The notes beneath the pieces are model-generated. The model had not been told where the DNA came from and did no database searches. It worked only from the letters and a program-made list of their open reading frames with translations. From Cupriavidus necator (GTDB lineage Bacteria; Pseudomonadota; Gammaproteobacteria; Burkholderiales; Burkholderiaceae), in NCBI GenBank assembly GCA_022041995.1, contig CP074382.1:706894-770893 (forward strand): 64,000 bases of DNA. Reading direction: 5' to 3'. The position numbers were made by a program, and so were the translations under genes. This document shows, one piece after another, positions 47,180-57,282 of the stretch (its first letter is position 1; each line of letters begins with the position of its first letter).

Positions 47180-47213
47180 GAACCGGACGTGCAGGTCGCC
47201 CCGCATCCGGCTC
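47180..47213 (-). ncRNA. Group II intron domain V
   Basis: 34 nt on the minus strand, beginning GAGCCGGATGC and ending CACGTCCGGTTC, with a GCGA tetraloop between. The AGC triad and the two-nt bulge position agree with the domain V consensus. The IS110 core CT overlaps its last base. Confidence 0.88.
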
Positions 47214-47224
47214 AAGCCATTCCT

Positions 47225-48188
47225 TCAGCGCCACTGGGTGGCACCGGACAGCCCGGCGGAACGTTTCGCGGTTCGACGGCGGGCAAGGTAGATGTCCCAT
47301 GCCGGATCAAACGGATTAGCCAGTCCCCGGATTTTGACGTGGCGCTGGATGGCGGCCGTCGCTGCGCGGAAGAGTTGCAGGCCGCAGGTGTCATCCTCGG
47401 TCGAACCCTTCGTTGCAAAATCCCAGGACCGATGTCCGTCACACCGGAAGTAACGTTTCCTGACCCACCGGGCTCCTTTCGTGGGGTGCCTACGTCTTGC
47501 CCACTTCCAGAGCAGGTGCCAGATGTGCGAGTCGATCGTTGAGAAGGTCGCTTTTGCCACGACGTGGCGATGATACATAGTCCAACCCCGAATGATCGGG
47601 TTCAGCCTACGGATCAACGCCTCTTGGGTGACACTCGCGTTGCCCTTGATGACTTCCCTGACCTTGTCGAGCAGCGATTTGATACTTTTCTTCGCTGGCT
47701 TGATCAGCAGTTTGCCGCCGTACTTGCGCACGTTTTGGCCAAGGAAATCGAAACCCTCCGCTATGTTGGTGATCCTGGTCTTCTCTTCCGAGAGTTCCAG
47801 ACCTCGGGCGGCCATAAACTGCCTGACCGCGGGAAGCACCCGGGATTCCAGCACATCTCTCGACACGCCAGTCACCACAAAGTCATCGGCATAACGGACG
47901 ACGTTGAGCTGAGCCTTGCTGCGAGCAAGTTTGGATGTTCCCACACTTGCATGGACTGCCGCTTCAAGCCCATCCAGCGCCATATTCGCGATGACGGGCG
48001 AGATAACTCCCCCTTGGGGTGTACCCGCCCGCGACTCGAACAGAGTTCCCTCATCGATATATCCGGCCTGAAGCCACTTTCGCAGAACCCCCTTATCCAT
48101 CGGTACGTTCTCCAGGAACCAGGAATGACTGAAGTTGTCGAAACAGCCTCGAATGTCACCCTCCAGAACCCATTCTGGCGAGGCACGC
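47225..48188 (-). pseudogene. ltrA: Group II intron RT/maturase copy B, C-terminal part
   Basis: Continues from the ISAzo13 border: RASPEWVLEGDIRGCFDNFS, GTPQGGVISPVIANMALDG, NVVRYADDFVVTG (YADD active site) and the maturase domain NPIIRGWTMYHRHVVAKATF. The C-terminus has IRGLANPFDPAWDIYLARR. Only the N-terminal break stops it being whole. Confidence 0.9.
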
Positions 48189-48277
48189 TTAGGAACGAGT
48201 GAGAAATAACTTCCCGAAGTGGACCTGGCGTGCGCAAAGCGACGCGGGTAAGATGTGATGCCTCTGGAGGACAAACG

Positions 48278-48514
48278 ATGCAGGCTGGTTACCGGGCTGA
48301 GGTTGAAACGCGGATGAAGCGGCTGTACGCGCGCTTGTCGGAGAAGGACCGACGGCGGTATGCGGCTGTGGAGGCGGACAAGCTGGGCCATGGCGGTTTC
48401 GAATATATTGCGAAACTGTTTGAAATGGACCCGAAAACAATTAGACAAGGGCTAAAGGACCTGGAAGAAGAGCTGGATCCGGTTGGAGAGCGGATCCGAA
48501 AAAAAGGGGCGTAA
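48278..48514 (+). CDS. ISAzo13 transposase, upstream frame (copy 2)
   Basis: Same 79-residue product as the copy at 21848, with the same GGAGG and A7 slip site (48499-48505). Confidence 0.82.
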   Translation: MQAGYRAEVETRMKRLYARLSEKDRRRYAAVEADKLGHGGFEYIAKLFEMDPKTIRQGLKDLEEELDPVGERIRKKGA

Positions 48515-49484
48515 ATCCAGGTTAACGGACCATCCGGAGTGGAACGCGGTATTTCTAGATGTGGTGCGAGAGCATACGGCGGGTAATCCACAACACGGCA
48601 TCATCTGGACGGATCTGAAGCCACGCGAAATCGCACAGGCGATGACGCAGCAAGTAGGCGAACGGGTGAGCGTGCGAACGGTCCGGCAGCTGCTAAAGCG
48701 CAACGGTTTTTCCCGGCGGCAATCACAGAAAAAGAAGTCGTTCAAGTCCCACGCACAACGCGACGTACAATTTCAGCGTATTACGCAACTCAAGGCGGAA
48801 TATCTCGAAGACGACCAGCCTGTCCTCAGCATCGATACGAAGAAGAAGGAGATGCTGGGCAATTTCTATCGCGACGGCAAGCTCTACACGCGCGAGCAGC
48901 TTGAAGTCCTCGACCATGATTTTCCGAGCTACAGCGAAGGCAAGGTCATCCCGCATGGGCTGTACGACATCGGGCTGAACAAGGCACATGTGAACATCGG
49001 GGTGAGCCGTGACACGACGCAGTTTGCCTGCGACAGCGTAGCGCACTGGTGGGAAAAACAGGGTCGCGCCGATTATCCCCAAGCCACACGGTTACTGCTA
49101 CTGTGCGATGGCGGAGGTAGCAACCCAAGTGATTCGTGGCTTTTCAAAGCGGATCTGCAAGATCTGGCAGACCGGCTCGGACTGGAAATCCGGGTGGCCC
49201 ACTACGCCCCATACTGCTCGAAACATAATCCGATCGAGCACCGCGTGTTTCCACACATTACGCGAGCCTGTGCTGGCGTAGTCTTCAGCAGCGTTAGTCT
49301 GGTTCGTGAACTGATCGAAAAAGCCTGCACAAAAACCGGACTGAAAGTTACTGCTGACATTCTTGACGGAGTCTATGAAGCCGGACGGACAGTCACTCGT
49401 TGCGTCCGTGCTTCACTGAACATCGAGTACGACTCAACCTTGCCTGCGTGGAACTACAGCATCCGCTCACGGAACGCCGCATAG
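48483..49484 (+). CDS. ISAzo13 transposase, catalytic frame (copy 2)
   Basis: 333-residue frame matching the one at 22053, carrying the DDE motifs SIDTKKKE, CDGGGSN and NPIEHRVF. Expressed through the -1 slip at the A7 run. Confidence 0.9.
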   Translation: MESGSEKKGRKSRLTDHPEWNAVFLDVVREHTAGNPQHGIIWTDLKPREIAQAMTQQVGERVSVRTVRQLLKRNGFSRRQSQKKKSFKSHAQRDVQFQRITQLKAEYLEDDQPVLSIDTKKKEMLGNFYRDGKLYTREQLEVLDHDFPSYSEGKVIPHGLYDIGLNKAHVNIGVSRDTTQFACDSVAHWWEKQGRADYPQATRLLLLCDGGGSNPSDSWLFKADLQDLADRLGLEIRVAHYAPYCSKHNPIEHRVFPHITRACAGVVFSSVSLVRELIEKACTKTGLKVTADILDGVYEAGRTVTRCVRASLNIEYDSTLPAWNYSIRSRNAA

Positions 49485-49510
49485 CGGGAAGTTATTTCGA
49501 GCACGTTCCT

Positions 49511-50045
49511 TAGCCAGAACGTTGAAGCACTGCTCGATGGCATCGGCGGTCGAGCGTCCGGACCGAAAGCCGTAGGAATTGGCATCCGCCAGAGTCTCCG
49601 CGACGGGTTCCAGAGCGAGCTTCCATAAAGCCTGCATCGCCCGGCACCGCATACAAGGAATTCCTAACGGACGCTTCTTGCCGTTACTCTTGGGAATGTA
49701 AACCCGCCGCAGCGGCATCGCCCGATAGCCGCGATGACGTAGCGACACCATTCCGTTCCATCTGGCCGCCGGGGACGGCCATATCCTGCCATCCACCCCC
49801 GGCGTCCTCTTACCGCGATTTTCCGTCACACGCTTCACGGCCAACATCTTGCCGCTATGCGAGCGGGTCAGCAGACGTTGCAAGGCTTTCACCTTGCCCC
49901 ATCGGCCTTCCCGGACCACCTTGGCGATACGCACCTGAAGCCGTTTCACCTCTGCCTCAATGTGCGGCCAGTTCGCCTGATCCCACATCTGTGCAGCGTG
50001 CGAGGACGCACCAGCTCCCGACACTTTCGCATCGTACGCCGTCAT
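49511..50045 (-). pseudogene. ltrA: Group II intron RT/maturase copy B, N-terminal part
   Basis: From ATG 50045 (MTAYDAKVSGAGASS) to the ISAzo13 border after CFNVLAK. Contains GKRTPGVDGRIW, RVYIPKSNGKKRPLGIPCM and NSYGFRSGRSTADAIEQ. It matches copy A. Confidence 0.9.
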
Positions 50046-50655
50046 CTGCTTTCCCTCGTATAACGGTTGGTCAAAGTTCTCTCGCCATGAATGACCCTGC
50101 GGAAGTCTGCCCACTTTCGTGTCGGGCAATGTTGCAGCCCGTATCCCGGCCATTACAGCCGGGCGTTCGCTTTCTCCGCATTCCTTTACCCACCGTGCCA
50201 ACAGCGTTCCTTACGGTTCGCCTGCCGTCACCGGCAGCATGATGGGCTTACCCTGTTCCGCATGAATCTCCGAGCGGGGCGGACCCTTCCTCTTCGCCGG
50301 CGGCTGGTTGTCCATGGTGGTCCAGTCTTCGAAGACCACTCCTCACCGCATACCGTTTTGGTTCAAGCCTGTCAGCACGTTTGGCTTGTCAAAGATCACG
50401 ACGTTTATCAGAAGTTCACATATGTTGGTCGTACCCACTCATCCCTTGCTCCTCTCCGCCTTCGTGCTGGCAGATTCCGCTTCGCCTCGCGGCTGGGCGT
50501 ACCGGTTATCCGGCGGCTACGTTGTCCCCAGAGCTTCACACCGAGCTGTTACCGGCTCCGCATGTCTGGGTAGGGAACGGTTGATGGAACAACCGGTTTC
50601 GTCAGGCCATACGTTCTCCTGTGAAACAGAAATTCAGGCGACTTGCAGGTCGCAC

Positions 50656-50700
50656 AAAGATATTTTTCGCCAAGTCGATACCTACCGTCGTGATCGTCAT
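50656..50700 (-). pseudogene. IS110-family transposase, 5' exon of the intron B host gene
   Basis: ATG 50700 gives MTITTVGIDLAKNIF, then the intron begins. The 3' exon is at 45498. The exon end (AAAAATATCTTT) is the intron-binding site region; the copy A host reads AAAAATGTCTTC. Confidence 0.88.
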
Positions 50701-50751
50701 GATGGATGCTCCTGTTCGAGGGTTGCAGTGCCCCCAACTTTGGCATGCATA

Positions 50752-51003
50752 TCCCGTTACGGGGAGGGGGCGTCCATCCCATTAACGCCGATTGCGAGTA
50801 AAATTTTGAAATCCCACATTTGGGTGGATCAGACCACGGAACAACTTGTGGATTCCCGCGGAAAGCCCTATGCGATCGACCAAAAGTTCCTCAAGACGAA
50901 AGTTCGGGAAGTATGGAAGTACGAACCCGGTCCTCGCGGAGGCTGTCGACTCCGCATCACGATTGAGAACGGGCGTGTAGTGGCTTGGGACAGGAAAATC
51001 TGA
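50752..51003 (+). other. Possible gene fragment
   Basis: A plus frame reads SHIWVDQTTEQLVDSRGKPY, AIDQKFLKTKVREVWKYEPG and GGCRLRITIENGRVVAWDRK before a stop at 51003. It looks protein-like but lacks its own start; the preceding sequence is an IS110 end (GGGGGCGTCCATCCC at 50767). Not recognised. Confidence 0.35.
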
Positions 51004-51005
51004 GT

Positions 51006-51467
51006 TCACTCCATGGGCCCAACTGTTCGCGAGTCAACCAGGATGGCAAAGCCAACCATAAGCTTGTGCGCGTAGCCCCTCGTTCGCCTTTCTGTAGAAA
51101 ATGTGCAGCAGGTCGATGTCCTCGTGCGCAAGCGGGGCACCGAGGCGGCACAACTGCAGCGTTCGAATGTTGGAGCGGCCAACTTACCCGCTGAGGCAAA
51201 TCGCCGGCACACGCTTTTCGCCAAGTCGATACCAACGGTCGTAATCTGCATGGGACGCCCCTTCCGGTTCGAGTGGTTGCCGAACCCCCAGTCTGGCTCA
51301 TTGATGTCGTTATCGGGTGGGGGCGTCCATCCCATTGGTCTACGCGCTTGCAGCTCCGTATCGTGGCAAACCAAATTACTTTGGTAAGGCGATACGGCGG
51401 TGAATGTTGCTGGCCTTTTGGCGAACGCATGCATCCATGCTGGATGGCGCGAGATCTCGCCGGCCAT
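51006..51467 (-). pseudogene. IS110-family transposase start (third) and flank
   Basis: ATG 51251 gives MQITTVGIDLAKSV and then leaves the family, so only the first 14 codons remain. No intron is present; the gene is cut about one codon before the position where the intron sits in the other two. The downstream frame has no recognised content. Confidence 0.55.
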
Positions 51468-51499
51468 GGCAAGCCATCATCGAGGGATGGCGACAGCCT

Positions 51500-52624
51500 T
51501 CAACGTCGCCGCGTCTTCCAAAACGCCGCATCCGACCAACGGGTCTCCATTACATAGAAGGACGCGAGTTGATCGCGGTACGTGCAGTGGAGGTCGTGCA
51601 AGTGAGCAGCATAGCGGCCGATGGCGCTGGCATCACCGGCGTCGACGGCGACGATCGCACGCGCGGCCTGCAAGCCGGTATGAAGCGCGCTGGATATCCC
51701 TTTGGACGACAGCGGATCGAACGCGAGAGCCGCGTCGCCGGCGGCCAGCCAGTGCGTACCCGCGGTCGCGTTAAGTGCGACGCTGCTGGCGTCAGCGCCT
51801 CGCGGCCGCCCGGAAGGGCGATAGCCATGCTCGGCGCACAACGCATGGAGGTTGGGAGCGTGCGCGAGCGCAGCCCACAGCGAGTGCGTGTCGAGCAGCG
51901 CGCGGTGTTGTGTTATCGCGCCATCGCAGAGGAATGCGATCAGCCGCTCGCCCGACGGCAACAACACGCTATACCACCAGCCGTCCTCGACGGCTTCGAC
52001 CCAGGTGCGGCCATCTCGGTCGGAACGAGCGTCCGTCCGTAGACGCAGATAGAACGCGAGCAGGCTGTCGTAGCGGATAGGCGAGGCGCCGAGCGAGCGC
52101 GCCAAGGAGGCGGCGCGTCCGGTTGCGTCCACGATCCATCGGGCTGTGAGCGTCCGCATGTCGCCGTCGTGGGCGCTCAGGCTCAGCACGTGTGGTTCAT
52201 GAGCGCTTGCCGCTGCCGTATCGATCCGCAGTTGCGCCGATTCGGTCAGCTCGGCCCCGGCGGCGCGGGAGGCGTCGCGCAGCGAGGCGTCGAAGCGTGG
52301 CCGGTCGAGCTGCAATCCAGGGCCGTGCAATTGAAGCATGAAGTCGTTGAAGTGCGGCGCGGCGGCGCCCCAGAACGCGACGGTCCCGTGGCTCAAGCGG
52401 TGCCCGCCGTCCAGCACCCGCTCGAGCACGCCGAGCTCCCGGAGCAGGTGACGGGCCGAAGGCGGCAGCCCTTCGCCGATGCGAAAGCTCGACGTCTCGC
52501 CGGCGCCCGGATGCTTCTGCGCGTCGGCGATGAGCACGCGCAAGCCGCTGCGCGCAAGGGCGATCGCGGCGGCGGACCCGGCCGGGCCGCCGCCTGCGAT
52601 CGCGACGTCATACCGCTGCGGCAA
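51500..52624 (-). CDS. lodB: LodB/GoxB-like FAD flavoprotein (quinone cofactor maturation)
   Basis: 374 residues. The FAD-binding start DVAIAGGGPAGSAAAIALAR and the later WLAAGDAALAFDPLSSKGIS are those of the geranylgeranyl reductase/halogenase-like flavoproteins that include LodB and GoxB. Those proteins make the cysteine tryptophylquinone of LodA-type oxidases. The gene lies 7 nt after the LodA-like gene stop, the usual lodA-lodB order, which supports the assignment. The frame is intact. Confidence 0.82.
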   Translation of the reverse strand: MPQRYDVAIAGGGPAGSAAAIALARSGLRVLIADAQKHPGAGETSSFRIGEGLPPSARHLLRELGVLERVLDGGHRLSHGTVAFWGAAAPHFNDFMLQLHGPGLQLDRPRFDASLRDASRAAGAELTESAQLRIDTAAASAHEPHVLSLSAHDGDMRTLTARWIVDATGRAASLARSLGASPIRYDSLLAFYLRLRTDARSDRDGRTWVEAVEDGWWYSVLLPSGERLIAFLCDGAITQHRALLDTHSLWAALAHAPNLHALCAEHGYRPSGRPRGADASSVALNATAGTHWLAAGDAALAFDPLSSKGISSALHTGLQAARAIVAVDAGDASAIGRYAAHLHDLHCTYRDQLASFYVMETRWSDAAFWKTRRR

Positions 52625-52631
52625 CGCCGCC

Positions 52632-55600
52632 TCAGCCGCGCGGCTTGCCGCGCCGCACCGGCAGCGGCGCCGCCTCGGCTTCCTCGTGGGACGCGAAGTT
52701 CGCGCCGTGCGACAGCGGCCGAGCCTTCGGATGGACCGCCGGAGCTTTTAAGGCGACCTCGGCCAGCGCCTCGACCGGCGGCTTCGCGGCGGCGGCCGCG
52801 CTCGTGCCCGAGGCATCGGCCGGCGCGACATCCGGGCCGTAGGTGGCGACCATCATCGTCTCGGGGAAGGCCGGCCCGAGCCCGGCGGCGTGACGCAACT
52901 CCAGGAGGCCCATGGAGCCGAAGATACGGATCATCTCCTCCATCTGCGCAGCCACGGTGCCGCGCAGCGGCTTGTTCCAGTTGGTCCGGTTGTTGAAGGC
53001 GTCGATGCGGCGCGCGGGCGGCTGCGACGGATCGGCGACGATCGCGTAGTCATCTGCACTCAGCACGTGGTTCGGCACGCGCGCGGGCCAGAACGTCGGA
53101 ACGAATGGATCGTACGCCGTGTCGTAGCCGGCGCGGCAGTACGCGGTGTCGGCCTGCCACGGCAGGCCCATCCAGCGGTTGATGTCGCCGGGACTTTGCG
53201 CGTGCAGCGGCCCGCTCGCGGACAGCGCGGTGGCTTGATCGAGCGTGGGGCCGTAGTCCGGCTCCGGCACGTCGGCCGGCGCACGCGGATCCGGAACGGC
53301 TTGTCGTAGAGCGACAGGTGCCGCATGGGCCAGGTCATCTCGCAGCCGGGGTGAAACGCGTCGGCGAGGCAGAAGTCGAGCGCGGCGCGATCGAGCATGG
53401 CCGGCTGCCCGGCGAGCGGTACCTTGTCGATGCTGGCCGACCCCTGACGGCCCGGGCGCCAGTCGGCGATGAAGTCGCCACTGGCCCAGCGGCTCAGGAT
53501 CTCGTACTGCGTCCCGCTGACAGCCGCGTTCTGGCGCGGGCCCTCGCCGGCGGGCCTTGTCACCGCGTCGCCGTACAGCCAGGGCCATGGCAGCTGGTTG
53601 CCGTCGGGCGGGTTGGGCGGACGGAAGCTGTTGAAGATCTGGTAGCGCAGCTCGGCGTTCGGATCGTATTGGCCGGCGGGCGGCAGCGTCGAAAGGCGCG
53701 CAATCAGCACCGGGCTCGAGAAATCGAAGCTGCCGCCGTAACCGAAGGCGGTCGCGAAGCCCTGGTTCACCCATTGCAGCCCGGTCAGCCGGTCTAGGAT
53801 TGGATGGACGTCGTCCATGAACGACACCGCTGCCGGCGGCGCCATCCAGCCCGACTGGACGTAGAGGTCGTAGAGCAGGTCGTACATCGTGCGCACGGCC
53901 TTGACCTGCGGCCCGTAGTTCGGCGGAGCGGTGACGACCCACGCCGATTCGACGGCAATCGCGCGGCCTTCAATGCTGACGCTCGCCGCGACGATACCGT
54001 CGCAGGTGTCGTCGTACCAGCCGTCGGCGTTGATGAAGGACTTATCGTCGTCCGGGTTGTAGATGGGGGTGCCGGTCGGGGAGGCCGATACGCCGTGTCC
54101 GCCGAGCACGAGCAGCCGGCCGGCTGCGTCGGTCAGCAGCTCGCCGAGCTTGACCGGCACGCCGGTGTATTCGCCTACGCAGGTCACGCTCGCGGCGTTG
54201 CGTCCCGCGATGCGCTGCTCCCCGGCATCGATGACGAGCGTGCCGCGCTCCGCGACCTTCGCGTTGCGCCGGGGCAGCACGGTGGTGGCCGCCTCGGAAT
54301 GTCCATGGCGATCTGCCACTGGTACCAGGCCGCCTTGCGGTTCGCGAGGTGCACGCTCCAGCCGATGTCGGCCCAATCGGCGGTCAGCTCGCGCACGACG
54401 TCGCCGGCCGCGTTGTAGCCGTAGATCCGGAACTGCGCGCCTCGCGCTTGAGGGCGCCGGTGGCGTCGCGATAGAAGCCGGGCGGCATCGGCGACGGGTC
54501 GAGCACTTGCGGACCAACGTAGTACTCGGTCGCGCTGTTGCCGACGCGCGCGATGCCGATGGCCGGGTGGATCGCCGCGCGGACGATGCGGGTGTCCACG
54601 GCGGCCGGGTAGTCGACGCCGGGCGCGTACTGCGGCGGCCGCGGCTCGGCCGGCTCGGCGAGCGGCACGCCGTTGACGTTGCGGCGATTGCCGGCGGACG
54701 CGCGGTACGCGTCCTTGCGCGCATCGGCGAGGCTGCCGACTGGCATATGTGCCGCGAGCGCATGCCACGTGTTGTAGGCGAGGTTCTCGCCGTAGGCCGA
54801 CTGGCCGCGCGCGTCGAGGTCCTGCAGCGGCAGCTCGAGAATGCCGACCTCGACGGGCGGGCTGGCCTGCTCGCTCCAGCGCACGGTGGCCGCGTCGAGC
54901 GGCATCTCGCGCTCGTCGGTCTGGAACTGGACCATGAAGCGAAAGCGCGCAGCGCCGCGGCGCAGGCGCGCGTGCAGGTCGGCGCGCAGGTAGAATGGGT
55001 CGTCGAAATTCGGCGGCGCATCGGCGGGCGGCGTTTCGAGCGGCTCCAGCTTGTACTTGACGAAGCGCGCATCGCCGAAGCGCGACGGCAGCACGCTCCA
55101 GTACGGCGTAGTCAACGCGGACTCGACCCGCTTCTCCATTTCCTTGAGGATCTGCGCCGTCACCGGATGCTCGTTCAGGTACTCGTCGCGCTTGTCGTGC
55201 AGCGACTGGCAGGTGAATTCGCACATGTCCTTCGCGGTATCGGCGAAGAACACGTCGTGGTTCTGCAGGATGAAGTCGTGCGTCGAGGCGTCCTGGTCCG
55301 GCTCGAGGAGCTTGGGCCCTGCGACCCCGAACAGCTTGATGCCAATGCCGGTCGTGCCCTTGAGATCGGGAACGCCCGGCTGCACGTCGGCGGAAAAGCG
55401 CACCCAAGCGGAGTACTCGCGCGCCTGCGCGAAGACACCGACCTTGTGCACGTCCGGCAGGTTCGGCGCAACGGTGAAGCGTCCGTGCGCCACGCCGTGC
55501 AGGCGGAGAAACACGGGCCGCGTCGCGGGATCGCGGCCGGCGGCCATGCCTTTGCCCTGGAAGTAGTCGACGAATAACTGCTTGAGTCCCGTGATCGGGT

Positions 55601-55706
55601 CGCTGTCGCAGCAGCACGGGGAGGGCGGCAGCCTCGGCGGGAGTGTGATGGGGGTTGCGGTGCAGCCATGCGAAGCGGGTGAGGACGACTCGTTCGGGCT
55701 CGACAT
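52632..55706 (-). pseudogene. lodA: Catalase-like/LodA-like fusion oxidase, three frameshifts
   Basis: ATG 55706 has GGAG upstream. The first ~370 residues form a y4iL-type catalase-like domain (VFLRLHGVAHGRFTV, FSADVQPGVPDLKGTTGIGI, DFILQNHDVFFADT, RFRFMVQFQTDERE). With no stop it continues into a LodA-type domain (IHPAIGIARVGNSATEYYVG; GSFDFSSPVLIARLSTLPP; MTWPMRHLSLYDKPFRIR; DINRWMGLPWQADTAYC). LodA proteins are cysteine-tryptophylquinone amino acid oxidases that release H2O2. Frame breaks near 54442 (G lost), 54298 (C lost) and 53290 leave pieces in three frames. Repaired length is about 1020 residues. Substrate cannot be told. Confidence 0.8.
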
Positions 55707-55878
55707 GCGACGTTCTCCTGTTCAGTGTTACTTGCTACATGAAGCGACTCCCGCCCGGCGCGCGACACCGGTCATTTTTTGCAGCAGCACGATGTCGGTG
55801 CATGCGCTGTGGGGAGCAACTGCGACGTTGAAGTGGTCGATCGTCTGTCCTGGCTCGCATGCGGTTATTCTGTGATGC
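55707..55878. other. Upstream region of the oxidase operon
   Basis: Holds the ribosome site (GGAG) of the catalase-LodA gene and presumably its promoter. No gene. Confidence 0.4.
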
Positions 55879-56210
55879 TGCACAGTCGGCGGGACAAGAC
55901 TGTGGCGAAGGGCTCCTTCAAGTGCGTACTTCGTTCATGCCCTATGCCGCGCAAGATCGTCACTGGCCAATTGCGAAGCTATCCGGCGGCGAAGGTCGAG
56001 CTTCCCAAGCTGGCCGGCGTCAAACACGTGTTCGTCAAGGCTGCCGCACGCGTGAAGAACCGAGCCGAACGTAGTCATCAACCGACTTGTGAACGAGAGC
56101 GGCGCATGCACGGCTTCCGTGACCCATGCGGACCGAGACGTTCCTTTCGAGCTTGGGTCCTGTGGCACAAATCGGCCAACGTCACCCAAAGTCCGCCCAC
56201 TGCCTGGTGA
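55879..56210 (+). pseudogene. IS6-family (type 1 relative) transposase, C-terminal remnant
   Basis: RRDKTVAKGSFKCVLRSCPM, PRKIVTGQLRSYPAAKVELP and NRAERSHQPTCERERRMHGF match the transposase at 27.8 kb with many changes. Catalytic Asp is changed (TGQ for TDQ) and the N-terminus is missing. Confidence 0.78.
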
Positions 56211-56282
56211 GCGGCTGCACCGTGTGCGCCGTTGCTTTCTCTGATCGACAAGAGAGCGTGCCGTCTATACTGATGCTGTGAT

Positions 56283-56513
56283 TCATGCGTTGTCATCTAT
56301 CCACCTACGCAACCAGTCAGCCGCCCACCGCATGACACCCTTCGGCGTGTCGGACAGTCCGAGGTCCGTGAACGTGTAGCTGAAGTACACATCATCCCAG
56401 TCGGTACGCGTCCGCGAGATTGTAGCCTTAGCTGTGTACATTCCCGCAGCAGGCACGGACTCAATGTCGAGCTTCCAATCACGGTAGTCCTGGACCACGT
56501 TCATAAACGGCAT
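56283..56513 (-). CDS. Small hypothetical protein
   Basis: 76 residues, MPFMNVVQDYRDWKLDIESV, then KATISRTRTDWDDVYFSYTF and MRWAADWLRRWIDDN. It looks like a small soluble alpha/beta protein; function unknown. It has its own ATG, and no partner gene is visible. Confidence 0.55.
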   Translation of the reverse strand: MPFMNVVQDYRDWKLDIESVPAAGMYTAKATISRTRTDWDDVYFSYTFTDLGLSDTPKGVMRWAADWLRRWIDDNA

Positions 56514-57006
56514 CTTTCAGCGAGACTGAAATTCTTTTACACCCAACTCCAAGGCCCCGCCGACATTCAGTCGTGTATGCCGATGTAGTACGGCTATCCA
56601 CGTTGAAGGTAGGTTTGGGCGATCGTGCCAGCGTACTGTGCATCCCATGCCCGCCGCAGAAGACCGAAAGATGGGGATGACATCGCTTTACCTTGCCTCG
56701 CTCTTCGCAAAGAGCATGCCAAGACCTGACAACTCGCTTTTTGCTCGTTCATTTCCATCAGCATCATGCTGACACTGTCGAACAACCGACAAAAGGTGAA
56801 GGCAAATAACAAACGCGCGAGATCGCTCGGCATGCCCTGAGTATCGAGAACCTGCTTGAGGATGCGAATCTCAAACTGGGGAGTGTTCTATCAGACGTAC
56901 CTGGCGGCAGCGGGCGCATCCTGATGACTGTCGTTTCAGGTGAGAACGATCCGGGTGTACTTGCGACACTGACGCGAGGTCGTGCGCGCAAGATAAGGAG
57001 TGATTA
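56514..57006 (+). pseudogene. IS110-family transposase remnant
   Basis: At about 56842-57006 the plus strand reads LSIENLLEDANLKLGSVLSD, GGSGRILMTVVSGENDPGVL and ATLTRGRARK, the middle linker of IS110 transposases. Nothing before or after fits. The first 300 bases show nothing. Confidence 0.55.
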
Positions 57007-57139
57007 GGGTATCCATTTAACCGGAGTCCACCGCCTCCATGGCCGGTTCTGCCGGGGCGATCGAGACTGGGAGGATGTCCGCGCTTCTTGGGTGGCGTCG
57101 GACGCACGGCCTTAGGACTCTTTTTGCGCGTCAGGTCTT

Positions 57140-57282
57140 GGTAGCGCACGGGGTCATGACGTATACCGAAGCAAAAGGTGCCACCGGTTCGCAAGCAAAA
57201 GTGCCACCTCCGCCCGCCAAAGGCACGGTGCAGGAAGAATTTCCTTACGGTTCAATAACTTGGATGAAACGAAGCGAAAGTG
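57140..57282. repeat. Left end of Tn7-like unit: repeated TnsB-type sites
   Basis: AAGCAAAAGGTGCCACC at about 57170, AAGCAAAAGTGCCACC at about 57192 and AAGCGAAAGTGTCACCGG at about 57271 are copies of one motif in one direction. The opposite direction dominates at the other end (61700-61834). Tn7-like ends carry such transposase sites. Confidence 0.55.

Larger units (their letters stand above)
48192..49509 (+). mobile_element. ISAzo13-family element, copy 2 (1318 bp)
   Basis: Same ends and length as copy 1. Target duplication TTA at 48189-48191 and 49510-49512, confirmed by the empty site in intron copy A (CACGCTTAGCC near 250). It lies in the RT gene in opposite direction. Confidence 0.95.
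45499..50655 (-). mobile_element. Group II intron copy B with two nested insertions
   Basis: 5' end GTGCGAC at 50655; 3' end ...CTACCCGAC at 45499. The flanks splice to IF-QVHG of the IS110 gene. Domain V is at 47213-47180 and domain VI at about 45540-45499 with a bulged A at 45505, the seventh base from the 3' end. ISAzo13 (48192-49509) breaks its RT, and an IS110 element (45544-47178) separates domains V and VI. Without these the intron is about 2.2 kb, a normal size. Confidence 0.88.

Noticed and set aside
54063..55577. 504-codon plus-strand open frame
   Set aside because: It is antisense to the catalase-LodA gene, whose minus-strand frames carry all recognisable motifs.
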